Below are positions 31,350 through 39,398 of a stretch of DNA of 64,000 nt, piece after piece. Position numbers and translations under genes: made by a program. The notes beneath the pieces are model-generated. The model saw only the letters and a list, made by a program, of their open reading frames with translations, was not told where the DNA came from and searched no databases. The DNA comes from Limnohabitans radicicola (lineage in GTDB: Bacteria; Pseudomonadota; Gammaproteobacteria; Burkholderiales; Burkholderiaceae_C): the NCBI RefSeq assembly GCF_014837235.1, contig NZ_JACYFT010000003.1, positions 205,660 through 269,659 of the forward strand, given 5' to 3'. Positions within the stretch are counted from its first letter, which is position 1, and every line of letters starts with the position of its first letter.

Positions 31350-31835
31350 AGACTGTCCCTTCCTTCATTGCAATGAAATCCGTCCGACATTCAAACTTTC
31401 GCAAACCTGATGGCGGCTAGTTGTTGGCCACTTTGTTGTGAAATCGGACCAATCAATTGGTCTATCGGCCAAGTCCCGCACTCTCAAGCAAGAGGCAGGA
31501 ACATGCTGATCCTCCAAAGCTTCTTCGTATTTTTCCTGCGCCCAGGCTCAGATGGTGGCGCTTCGAAACATCCCGTTGGATTGCACATGTCGCCATGTCC
31601 GAAATCGCTACCACTGGTTCTGGAATCTGAAGACCCGCAGCGGGATTGAGTACCGCTCCGAATCCAAGACTGATGCTCCTGCGTCGGAGGAGGCTATTGA
31701 CCCGCTGCTGCGAGTCTCTCACTGGCTGCTGATCGGCGTAATGCAGCTGTTCAACAGGCGACTGCGAAGGGCAGCAATCTCTGCAAAGTAGTCGCGCGTG
31801 TAAGCGTGTCGACCTTCGGCATTGGTTCAATCCGG
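31350..31835. other. 486-base gap with probable degraded coding sequence
   Basis: No intact gene. On the minus strand an open frame of 60 codons (31368-31547) ends with TGA 15 bases before the GHKL start and reads protein-like (AWAQEKYEEALEDQHVPAS, later RPIDWSDFTTKWPTTS), but has no ATG and is bounded upstream by stops. Further upstream another minus-strand piece (DYFAEIAALRSRLL) lies in another frame. These may be remnants of a gene lost between the MmeI-like and GHKL genes. Confidence 0.35.
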
Positions 31836-34643
31836 TCATACTGAATAAACCTCTGTGGTTTTAGTTTTTTGTGTTCTCTTGGTAACTGGCACCGGCAGCA
31901 AGCTGGTAATGCGCTGGTACAGCTCGAACAGGAATGCCACGCGTTCGGCGTCGGAGGCGTAGGACTTTTTGCCGCCGCTGGGCTGGTAGGCGGCGTCTAC
32001 GGCGGTGTCTAGTTTTTGGTGGGCCTTGAGTAGGGCCGGGGGCATGGTCAGTGGGTCGTAGAGGTCGGCCAGTGACGAGCTTGCAAATTGGGCGCGGGCG
32101 TCGAGCACGCATTGGGCGGCTTGTTCGATGGCGGTGCGGTGTTTGTCGCTGAGTGGTTCGCCTGCGAAACCGGGCCAGGGGTAGTTGTTGTAGACGATGG
32201 TGTTGGAGTAGCGGAACCGACTTTCAAGGCGCCCGCAAGTGAAGCGCATGAAGGCGTTGTGCATGGCACTGGTCAAGATACCGAAGTGAAACAAGGTGGC
32301 ATCAGGAATCATTGCGTTGGCGTTACCGCACACGGTAGTTGCATCGCAAAACCCAATGGGAACGTAGCTTCTCATTTCTGAGCTGTGCAGTGGTATCAAT
32401 AAATAATTGCCATCTGTCGGCTGCCTGATTTCCCCGAAAAGTGCAGGCGTTTCACTCAAAGAAATGGTTGCCAATTTCGTGCTGGACTGCCGCATTTCTT
32501 TAACAGCTTGCACACGTTTGAGAACATCTGGCATGAGCCGAAGATCTTTTGGGGGGCAATCCACCAACCATAAACACCAACGTGGTTTGCTATTAATGAA
32601 TTCTTCAGCACCTAAGAAGGGACGAACCCACTTGGCAGCTTGGGGTTCAGCTGCAACCAGTGCATTTTTTTCTGCATCATCCATGAGCAAATGCCCGCCA
32701 TCGGTGGGTTTGCTGCCATATGCCATTTCCGGTACTTTGCAGATGGGGGTGCGACGTTTGCTCAACAACACATCTGGCGCATCCACCAAATATGCATTGA
32801 TGTGCTTGACTGGCACCGCATGCGGCATGCCTTTGATGTCTTCGTATTCGTAGATGGTTTTGCTCGTTTGATCTTCGGGCCCAATGCCCACGATCACGCA
32901 ATGCACAGCGGCTTTGCCACTGGCTTCGTTGCTCCACTGAAAGGTGCGGTGGGCAAAGTGGGTGTGCATGCCCAGGCGCTGCATCTCGCCCCAGAGCACG
33001 GCCACTTGTTCGCCTTGCGTGATGCTGTTGGTCGACACAAAGGCTGCTTGTATGCCCGTGCGGCCTTGCATGTATTGCGCGGCCAGCACGTACCAGCCGC
33101 ACACAAAGTCCAGATCACCCGCGCCGTGGATGCCTTGCATGACCGCAGCCAGGTCGGCTTTTTGTTCTTTGCTTTGGTAGGTCTTGCCCAGGAACGGCGG
33201 ATTGCCCAACACATAGCTGCACCGCTCAGCAGGCAACACCTCGTGCCAGTCCAGCCGCAGCGCGTTGGCGTGGCGTATTTGCGGTGAGCTTTTGAGCGGG
33301 ATGCGGGCAAAGTACAGGCCAAACTCCACGCTCACGCGCAGGTTCATCTGGTGGTCCACCAGCCACAGGGCCACCTGGGCAATTTGCGCCGGAAACTCTT
33401 CGATCTCGATGCCGTAGAACTGGTCCACGTTCACGCCGATCAGGCCATGTACGTCCACCGCCAGCTGGCCTTTGTGGGCGCTCAGTTCGTGGTCGGCGCG
33501 CAGCACCTTCAGTTCCAGCTCGCGCAGTTCGCGGTAGCTGATCACCAAGAAGTTGCCGCAGCCGCAAGCCGGGTCAAAAAACGTAAGCTGGCGCAGCTTT
33601 TTGTGGAACTCAAAAAGCTTGTTGCGGTGGCCTTTCACGCGCTCAAACTCGGCGTGCAGCTCGTCCAAAAACAGGGGCTTGATCAGCTTGAGGATGTTGG
33701 CCTCAGACGTGTAGTGCGCACCCAGGTTGCGGCGGGCCTTGTCGTCCATGATGCTTTGGAACAGGCTGCCAAAAATCGCCGGGCTGATGGCGGACCAGTC
33801 CAGGGCGCAGGCGTCCAGCAGGGCTTCGCGCATGGCGGTGTTGAAGTCGGCCATGGGCAGGGTTTCTTCAAACAGGCGGCCGTTGATGTACGCAAACTGG
33901 CCCAGCTGTTCGTCGATGGCTTTGCTGCGCTGGCTCTCGTGCGTGTTGAGCACCTGAAACAGTTGCCCCAGGCGCGGCCCCAGGTCCGAGCCGTCGGGCG
34001 CGGTGCGTTCTTCCACAAAGTCCCTGAACGATTGCGCAGGCTGAAAAATGCCCGTGTCGTCCGCAAACAAACAAAACAGCAGGCGCACCAGCAGCACTTC
34101 GAGCGCGTGGCCGCTGTAGCCGCTGGCCTTGAGCGCGTCGTGCAGGCGGCCCATGCGTTCGGCAGCCTTGATGTTGACCGGGTCTTCGGCCTGGATGTCT
34201 TGCACCTTGTAGCCCGCCAGCAGGCCAAAGAGCTTGACGTGTTTGTGCAGGTGCTTGAGCTCAAACTCCACGGTCTCGCCCGTGGCCAGGCGGTGCAACC
34301 TGAAGCGCGCAAAGTCGCACACCACCACCAGCTGGGGCAGGTCGCGCTCGGGCAGGTGGTGCAGGTAGCCCACCGCCTGGTCTAGGGCGTCGTCCAGGTT
34401 TTTGCCGCGCGACTTGTGCTCCACCAGCAGCACGCCAGGCCAGAACAGGTCCACAAAGCCTTGGGCACCCCCGAGCTTTTTGACGTTCAGCTCAAAGGTG
34501 GCAACGCGTTTGTTGGTGATGCCAAAGATTTCAAAGAAGTCGATCCAGAACGGCTTGGCCTGGCTGTCTTCGTTGCAGGCGTCGGCCCAGGTCTTGCTGA
34601 AAAGCAATGCCCTGGATTTGATTTCGTTCCAATTAAGACCCAT
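31836..34643 (-). CDS. MmeI-like type IIL restriction-modification enzyme
   Basis: Single-chain enzyme, 935 residues, combining endonuclease, helical spacer, N6-adenine methyltransferase and target-recognition domain. The nuclease motif D65-X9-E75-X-K77 (in VDLFWPGVLLVEHKSRGK) has exactly the spacing described for MmeI. Methyltransferase motif X is GAHYTSEANILK at 308-319, motif I DPACGCGNFL at 357-366, and motif IV NPPF at 481-484. The recognition domain follows at about 620-850. Such enzymes bind one asymmetric site, methylate one strand and cut about 20 bases away. It is divergent from the Fic gene and reads toward the GHKL gene. Confidence 0.9.
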   Translation of the reverse strand: MGLNWNEIKSRALLFSKTWADACNEDSQAKPFWIDFFEIFGITNKRVATFELNVKKLGGAQGFVDLFWPGVLLVEHKSRGKNLDDALDQAVGYLHHLPERDLPQLVVVCDFARFRLHRLATGETVEFELKHLHKHVKLFGLLAGYKVQDIQAEDPVNIKAAERMGRLHDALKASGYSGHALEVLLVRLLFCLFADDTGIFQPAQSFRDFVEERTAPDGSDLGPRLGQLFQVLNTHESQRSKAIDEQLGQFAYINGRLFEETLPMADFNTAMREALLDACALDWSAISPAIFGSLFQSIMDDKARRNLGAHYTSEANILKLIKPLFLDELHAEFERVKGHRNKLFEFHKKLRQLTFFDPACGCGNFLVISYRELRELELKVLRADHELSAHKGQLAVDVHGLIGVNVDQFYGIEIEEFPAQIAQVALWLVDHQMNLRVSVEFGLYFARIPLKSSPQIRHANALRLDWHEVLPAERCSYVLGNPPFLGKTYQSKEQKADLAAVMQGIHGAGDLDFVCGWYVLAAQYMQGRTGIQAAFVSTNSITQGEQVAVLWGEMQRLGMHTHFAHRTFQWSNEASGKAAVHCVIVGIGPEDQTSKTIYEYEDIKGMPHAVPVKHINAYLVDAPDVLLSKRRTPICKVPEMAYGSKPTDGGHLLMDDAEKNALVAAEPQAAKWVRPFLGAEEFINSKPRWCLWLVDCPPKDLRLMPDVLKRVQAVKEMRQSSTKLATISLSETPALFGEIRQPTDGNYLLIPLHSSEMRSYVPIGFCDATTVCGNANAMIPDATLFHFGILTSAMHNAFMRFTCGRLESRFRYSNTIVYNNYPWPGFAGEPLSDKHRTAIEQAAQCVLDARAQFASSSLADLYDPLTMPPALLKAHQKLDTAVDAAYQPSGGKKSYASDAERVAFLFELYQRITSLLPVPVTKRTQKTKTTEVYSV

Positions 34644-34773
34644 AAAGTGCTCAGACGTTGAGCATGGATATTAATGGAAAGTTCTCGGTTTGTTGCCTGA
34701 GAGAGTGCTGAAGATTAACTAAAGGGGCAGTTGCGTGGGGCGGCGGGAAATGACGATGGCTTGCTGCACCAAC

Positions 34774-34812
34774 TTGCCAAATTGGCGCGATTGTTTAAAA
34801 TCGCGCCAATCA
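34774..34812 (+). promoter_or_regulatory. predicted leaderless promoter of the Fic gene
   Basis: TTGCCA (34774-34779) and TAAAAT (34796-34801) are 16 bases apart. Transcription would begin about seven bases further, at or just before the ATG at 34812, and no ribosome binding site is visible. The -10 box straddles the spacer and right arm of the palindrome at 34781-34810. Confidence 0.5.
34781..34810. promoter_or_regulatory. palindromic operator at the Fic start
   Basis: Perfect 12-base arms ATTGGCGCGATT and AATCGCGCCAAT separated by GTTTAA. It overlaps the predicted -10 box and ends one base before the ATG. A smaller palindrome GCCAA-A-TTGGC (34776-34786) overlaps its left edge. A bound protein would block transcription and translation, and the winged-helix domain of the Fic protein is the obvious candidate. 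Confidence 0.7.
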
Positions 34813-36218
34813 TGTCAGATTTCAACGCCCAACTCTTGACCGCGATTCAAGCCCAGTTAGATGGTCTGTCGCTTGCAGAAGCTTCTGAAAAATGGCCCGG
34901 TATGCCGCGCCGCAGCTTGCAAAGAGCTTTGGCCAAGTGGGTTGCGCAAGGCAAAATCGCGCCAATCGGCAAGGCTCGTGCTACCCGTTATGTGGCTAAT
35001 TCACAAATCGCGCCAAAAGAGGCTGCCTACGCTTTGCCCACTTCGGTCGGTTTGTCAGAGTCGTCTGCTTGGCGGGCCGAAGAAGAACTCTCCACTGGCC
35101 AGTGGCCCTTGTCGCCCGACAGCAAAGACATCCGCGCCTATCTGGCCCAGCCCTGGAGCACGCGCCAAGCCGTGGGTTACCAGTCCGAGTTTTTGCAGGT
35201 CTACCAGCCCAACGCCACGTTTTATCTGCCCCAGCCTGTGCGGGCGCAGTTGCACCGCATGGGCCGCACCGGGCCAGGGCCGCAACCGGCGGGCACTTAT
35301 GGCCGCGCCGTGCTCGACCGTTTGCTGATCGACCTGTCCTGGGCGTCCAGCCACCTGGAGGGCAACACCTACACGCGCCTGGACACCCGCGCCCTGATCG
35401 CCCACGGTCAGCAGGCGCAAGGCCACGGCGTGACCGAGACGCAGATGATCCTGAACCACAAGGCCGCCATCGAGCTGCTCATGGACAACGTGGCTGCGCC
35501 GCAGTTCAGCCGCTACCTGCTCATGAACCTGCACAGCGCCTTGTCAGAAAACCTGCTCGAAAGCCCCGAGGACGAAGGCCGCTTGCGGCTGCATCCGGTG
35601 CAAATTGGGCAAAGCAATTACCAGCCGCCATCGGGCCAGTCGCTCATTGGCACTTTGCTCGACGAAGCGCTGGCCAAATTCAACGCCATCGAAGACCCGT
35701 TTGAGCAGTCGTTTTTTGCCATGGTGCACCTGCCGTATTTGCAGCCATTTGCCGACTGCAACAAACGCACATCGCGCCTGCTGGCCAACTGGCCGCTGCT
35801 TCGGGCCAACCTGTGCCCGCTCACGTTTTTGGGAGTGTCGCAGGACTGGTACACCGCTTCGGTGCTGGGCGTTTACGAGATGAACCGCGTGGAGTTGCTG
35901 CGCGACCTGTTCATGTGGGCCTACGAACGCTCGACCAAGGAATACCTGACGGCCAAGTCCAGCGTGGTCGAGCCCGATGTGCTGCGCCTGACCTACCGCG
36001 ACGCGATTCGGCACATCGTCAAGGCCGTGGTGCAAAATCCCGAGCAAGACCCGTTGGCGCTGGTGGCCACCCAAGTGGCCCTGGCCGCGCCCGGGCCGGA
36101 TCGTGAAAATGTACGGGCCTTGGTCATACAAGAGCTGCGCCGTTTGCATGAAGGCGTGCTGGCCCGTTATGGTTTGCGTCCTTCTGAGTTGGAGCGCTGG
36201 CGCAGCATTCAGGGCTGA
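34812..36218 (+). CDS. Fic-family protein with N-terminal winged helix and variant catalytic motif
   Basis: 468-residue protein. Residues 1-65 form a small winged-helix-like DNA-binding domain (SLAEASEKWPGMPRRSLQRA). The inhibitory motif [S/T]xxxE[G/N] is SSHLEG at 179-184, upstream of the Fic fold as in self-inhibited AMP transferases. The catalytic loop is QPFADCNKRTSR (311-322) in place of HPFxDGNGRxxR: the essential histidine is glutamine and both loop glycines are altered. A histidine lies five residues earlier (HLPYLQPF). A C-terminal helical domain follows. The stop TGA directly abuts the stop of the HDAC-like gene. Biochemical activity is uncertain; regulation of its own promoter is likely. 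Confidence 0.87.
   Translation: MSDFNAQLLTAIQAQLDGLSLAEASEKWPGMPRRSLQRALAKWVAQGKIAPIGKARATRYVANSQIAPKEAAYALPTSVGLSESSAWRAEEELSTGQWPLSPDSKDIRAYLAQPWSTRQAVGYQSEFLQVYQPNATFYLPQPVRAQLHRMGRTGPGPQPAGTYGRAVLDRLLIDLSWASSHLEGNTYTRLDTRALIAHGQQAQGHGVTETQMILNHKAAIELLMDNVAAPQFSRYLLMNLHSALSENLLESPEDEGRLRLHPVQIGQSNYQPPSGQSLIGTLLDEALAKFNAIEDPFEQSFFAMVHLPYLQPFADCNKRTSRLLANWPLLRANLCPLTFLGVSQDWYTASVLGVYEMNRVELLRDLFMWAYERSTKEYLTAKSSVVEPDVLRLTYRDAIRHIVKAVVQNPEQDPLALVATQVALAAPGPDRENVRALVIQELRRLHEGVLARYGLRPSELERWRSIQG
34953..35016 (+). repeat. two copies of the operator half-site inside the Fic gene
   Basis: AAAATCGCGCCAAT at 34953-34966 repeats 14 bases of the right operator arm and its left flank, and AAATCGCGCCAA occurs again at 35005-35016. 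They lie 156 and a further 51 bases downstream of the right arm, in the same reading frame, so each codes for Ile-Ala-Pro. Confidence 0.65.
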
Positions 36219-37271
36219 TCAGCTGCGCAGCCCTTCGAGCACATTCACCGTGTTCACGCCCAAATCTGCAGCAGCGTAGCCACCTTCGAGTGTCAGCACC
36301 GTCGGCAAACCCAATTGCGCGATCGCTCGGCCGACCTGCAGGTAGTCCGCACTGCGCAATTTGAAGCCCGAAATCGGGTCGCCCTCGAACGTGTCCAGCC
36401 CCAGCGGCACCACCAACGCCTGCGGCGCAAAGTCGCGCACCGCTTGCATGGCGGTTTGCAGCGTTGCCCACCAGACTTCAAACCCAGTGCCGCGTGGCAG
36501 CGGCAGGTTCAGGTTGAAGCCCTCGCCAGCCCCCGCGCCGCGCTCGTCGGCATGGCCCAAAAAGAAGGGGTACTCGGTGCGCGGATCGCCGTGGATGGAC
36601 GCGGTGAACACATCGCTGCGCTCGTAAAAAATGGTTTGCGTGCCGTTGCCGTGGTGGTAGTCCACATCCAGCACCGCTACGCGTTGCAAGCCGCCGTCCC
36701 GCAGCGCCTGCGCAGCCACCGCGCCGTTGTTGATGAAGCAATAGCCGCCCATGTAGTTGGGGCCTGCATGGTGGCCCGGTGGGCGGGTCAGGGCCATGGC
36801 AAAGCGTTCACCGGCCAGCACCGCCTGCGCGGCGGCCAGCGCACAGGCCGCGCCCTCGCGTGCGGCGGCCCAGCTGCCTGCCGTCAAAGGCGTGCCCGAG
36901 TCAAACGCGTACTGCCCCAGCCGCGCCGCAAAGTTGAGCGGCGGCGCATCGGTGCGAAAGCCGTGCCGGGCAGTCAGCGGCCAGACCGAGGGCAGGGCAT
37001 CGACCAAAGCATTGGCCGGGTCCAGCGCCACCCAGTCGTCCCACGCACGGGCCAGAAAGTCCAGGTAGTCGGCGCTGTGCACGCGCCGCAAAGCCGCGTC
37101 CAGCGGCAGGTCGGCCGCGGGCTGAACCAACGTGCCCACGGGTCGTCGCACCAGTTCGTCCAGCACATGCTGCAAACGCTGCGGCACCTCGTGGCAATCG
37201 ACCAAGCGGCCCCGAAACATTTCCTGGCGGCCAGCGTGCTCGGCGTGGCGGGTGTTGTGGAAGATTTTCAT
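36219..37271 (-). CDS. histone deacetylase family protein (acetylpolyamine/AcuC-like)
   Basis: 350-residue zinc amidohydrolase of the class II-like bacterial histone deacetylase family. PPGHHAG (164-170) holds the catalytic His pair, GGYCFINN follows, and the zinc ligands lie in DVDYHHGNG (202-210). Bacterial members remove acetyl groups from polyamines or proteins. It is the last gene of a minus-strand operon, ten bases after the enoyl-CoA hydratase. Its stop codon abuts that of the convergent Fic gene with no spacer. Confidence 0.9.
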   Translation of the reverse strand: MKIFHNTRHAEHAGRQEMFRGRLVDCHEVPQRLQHVLDELVRRPVGTLVQPAADLPLDAALRRVHSADYLDFLARAWDDWVALDPANALVDALPSVWPLTARHGFRTDAPPLNFAARLGQYAFDSGTPLTAGSWAAAREGAACALAAAQAVLAGERFAMALTRPPGHHAGPNYMGGYCFINNGAVAAQALRDGGLQRVAVLDVDYHHGNGTQTIFYERSDVFTASIHGDPRTEYPFFLGHADERGAGAGEGFNLNLPLPRGTGFEVWWATLQTAMQAVRDFAPQALVVPLGLDTFEGDPISGFKLRSADYLQVGRAIAQLGLPTVLTLEGGYAAADLGVNTVNVLEGLRS

Positions 37272-37280
37272 TCGGGGGGC

Positions 37281-38123
37281 TCAGCCAAACTCCCGAAACC
37301 CTTTGAGCGCTGGCAGCGGCGCAAAGTTCGCCTCGCGTTTTTGCTGGAACGCGCTGATGGCTTCGCGCACATTGGCGTTGCTCCAGATCGCGCCTTGCAG
37401 CCAGCCCATGTGGCGCAGGCTGTCTTCGGTGCTGTGGTCCCGGGCATAGTGCAGCACCTGCTTGGTGCCCCAAATGGCCACGGGCGGTTTGCTGGCGATT
37501 TCTTTGGCCGCTTGCAGGGCGGCGGCCACGGTGGCTTCGTGGGTGGGCAGCACTTCGTTGACCAGACCATAGGCCAGCGCCTTGTCGGCGCCTATGCGCC
37601 TGCCCGTGTAGGCCAATTCTTTGACCAGCGCCATGGGCAGCAGTTTGGGCAGGCGTTGCAGCGTGCCCACGTCGGCCACCATGCCGATGTTGATTTCCTG
37701 GATGCAGAAGAACGCATCGGCCGAGGCATAGCGCATGCAGCAGGCGGTCACCATGTCCACCGCGCCGCCAATGCAGCCGCCATGGATGGCTGCGATCACC
37801 GGGATGCGCAGCTCTTCAAGCAAAGTGAAGGTGTGCTGCATGTCGGTCAGCAGGTCGTACACGGCCGAGCGGCCTTCGGCACTGGTGTCGTCCATCTGGA
37901 TGGCGCTACCGAAGGTTTGCAGGTCCATGCCCGCGCTGAAGTGTTTGCCGGTGCTCGAGATCACCAGCGCCCGGGCGGTGCCTGCCTTGTGGATGTCGGT
38001 CAGCTCCTCGTGCAGCTCGCGCCAGAAGGTGGGGTGCATGGTGTTCATCGCCTCGGGGCGGTTCATCACCAGGTGGGCCACGTGGCCTTCAGTCGTCAGG
38101 GAAAAACAGTTCAGCTTGTTCAT
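37281..38123 (-). CDS. enoyl-CoA hydratase/isomerase family protein
   Basis: 280-residue crotonase-fold enzyme. The first oxyanion-hole region is SSTGKHFSAGMDLQTFG, and the second is AIHGGCIGGAVDMVTACCMR, with the catalytic-position residue in NIGMVADVGTLQRLP. The AADVGTLQ-like pattern resembles delta3,5-delta2,4-dienoyl-CoA isomerases (which have an Asp/Glu there), so an isomerase role is possible. ATG at 38123 has GAGGAG upstream. It overlaps the end of dinB by 35 bases and precedes the HDAC-like gene. Confidence 0.88.
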   Translation of the reverse strand: MNKLNCFSLTTEGHVAHLVMNRPEAMNTMHPTFWRELHEELTDIHKAGTARALVISSTGKHFSAGMDLQTFGSAIQMDDTSAEGRSAVYDLLTDMQHTFTLLEELRIPVIAAIHGGCIGGAVDMVTACCMRYASADAFFCIQEINIGMVADVGTLQRLPKLLPMALVKELAYTGRRIGADKALAYGLVNEVLPTHEATVAAALQAAKEIASKPPVAIWGTKQVLHYARDHSTEDSLRHMGWLQGAIWSNANVREAISAFQQKREANFAPLPALKGFREFG

Positions 38124-39369
38124 GGGTGGTCTCCTCGGTGGCAATGTAGCCCTTGTCTGTGGGGGCTGCTGTCCCCGCTTTGACCAGGCTGCCGACCCGC
38201 ACGCCCAGCAGGCGCAAGCGGCGTGACAGGTCCACGCGTTTCAGGCATTGGCCCGCCACCTGGCGGATGCGTTTGGCGTCGGCTGTGTATTCGGTCAGGC
38301 TTTGGTCGCGCGTCACGGCCTGGAAGTTGTCATAGCGCAGCTTGATGCCAATGGTGCGGCCTTCGTAGCCTTTGCGCTGCAGGTCGGCTGCCACCTGCTC
38401 GCACAGCCGGGTGAATACGGCCCCCAGCTCGGCACGGTCGCGCACGGCGTGCAGGTCACGCTCGAACGTCGTTTCGCGGCTCATGCTGACGGGTTCGCTC
38501 TCCAGCTCCACCGGGCGGTCGTCCCGCCCCCAAGCGGCGTCGTGCAGCCAGGCACCGTAGCTTTTGCCAAAGTGCTCCATCAGCCAGTGCTGCTCACGCG
38601 CCGCCAACTCGCCGATGGTGTGGATGCCAAAGCTTTGCAGTTTTTCATCGGCCTTGGGGCCGACGCCATTGATCTTGCGGCAGGCCAGCGGCCAGATCAG
38701 GGTCTGCAGGTCGGCTTCGTGCACGACAGAGATGCCGTTGGGTTTGTTGAACTCGCTGGCCATCTTGGCGATCAGCTTGTTGGGTGCCACGCCAATCGAG
38801 CAGGTCAGGCCCGTGGCGTCAAAAATGCTTTTCTGGATCAACCGCGCCAGCACCCGCCCGCCTTCGCGCTGGCCGCCGGGCACGTTGGTGAAGTCGATGT
38901 AGACCTCGTCCACGCCCCGGTCCTGCATGACGGGCGCGATCTCTGTGATGATGCTTTTGAAAGTGCGCGAAAAGTGCCGGTAGCGGTCAAAGTCCACCGG
39001 CAGCAGGATGGCCTGCGGGCACAGCTTGGCCGCTTTCATCAGGCCCATGGCCGAGCCGATGCCGAACTGCCTGGCCGCATAGGTCGCGGTGGTGATCACG
39101 CCGCGCCCGGTGTAGCCCTCGATGCGCGGGAAAAAGTCGACCGGAATCCGGTCCAGCCGCTCGGCAAAGGTCTCTTCGGTCCATTCGCCGTCGGGGTAGG
39201 CGGCCTGCAGCTTGCCCAGCAGGTCGTCTTCTTTGCGGCGGCCGCCGCCAATGACCACGGGCAGGCCCTTGAGCTGCGGGTAGCGCAGCAACTCGCAGGA
39301 CGCGTAAAACGCGTCCATGTCGAGGTGGGCGATGCGGCGCACAGGTTGAGCGGTCGGGGCGGAAGTCAC
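38089..39369 (-). CDS. dinB: DNA polymerase IV
   Basis: Y-family translesion polymerase, 426 residues. Catalytic acidic residues lie in HLDMDAFYASCE (Asp17, Asp19, Glu26) and in DEVYIDF; SIGVAPNKLIAKMASEFNKP marks the palm, and a C-terminal little-finger domain follows. The GTG at 39369 is chosen because it starts a basic lead into the catalytic strand; a TTG at 39402 would overlap the preceding stop. No LexA box lies in front, so expression probably depends on the upstream oxidase promoter. Confidence 0.93.
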   Translation of the reverse strand: MTSAPTAQPVRRIAHLDMDAFYASCELLRYPQLKGLPVVIGGGRRKEDDLLGKLQAAYPDGEWTEETFAERLDRIPVDFFPRIEGYTGRGVITTATYAARQFGIGSAMGLMKAAKLCPQAILLPVDFDRYRHFSRTFKSIITEIAPVMQDRGVDEVYIDFTNVPGGQREGGRVLARLIQKSIFDATGLTCSIGVAPNKLIAKMASEFNKPNGISVVHEADLQTLIWPLACRKINGVGPKADEKLQSFGIHTIGELAAREQHWLMEHFGKSYGAWLHDAAWGRDDRPVELESEPVSMSRETTFERDLHAVRDRAELGAVFTRLCEQVAADLQRKGYEGRTIGIKLRYDNFQAVTRDQSLTEYTADAKRIRQVAGQCLKRVDLSRRLRLLGVRVGSLVKAGTAAPTDKGYIATEETTHEQAELFFPDD

Positions 39370-39398
39370 CCCCAAAGCATAGCGCGGCCCGAGACCCC

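Noticed and set aside
31552-31791. 79-residue plus-strand frame in the gap before the MmeI-like gene
   Set aside because: No ribosome binding site, no recognisable domain, and the opposite strand reads equally well; not enough to call a gene.
34649-34663. GCTCA-GACGT-TGAGC dyad before the MmeI-like gene as an R-M control-protein box
   Set aside because: The stem is only five bases and no C-protein gene is present.
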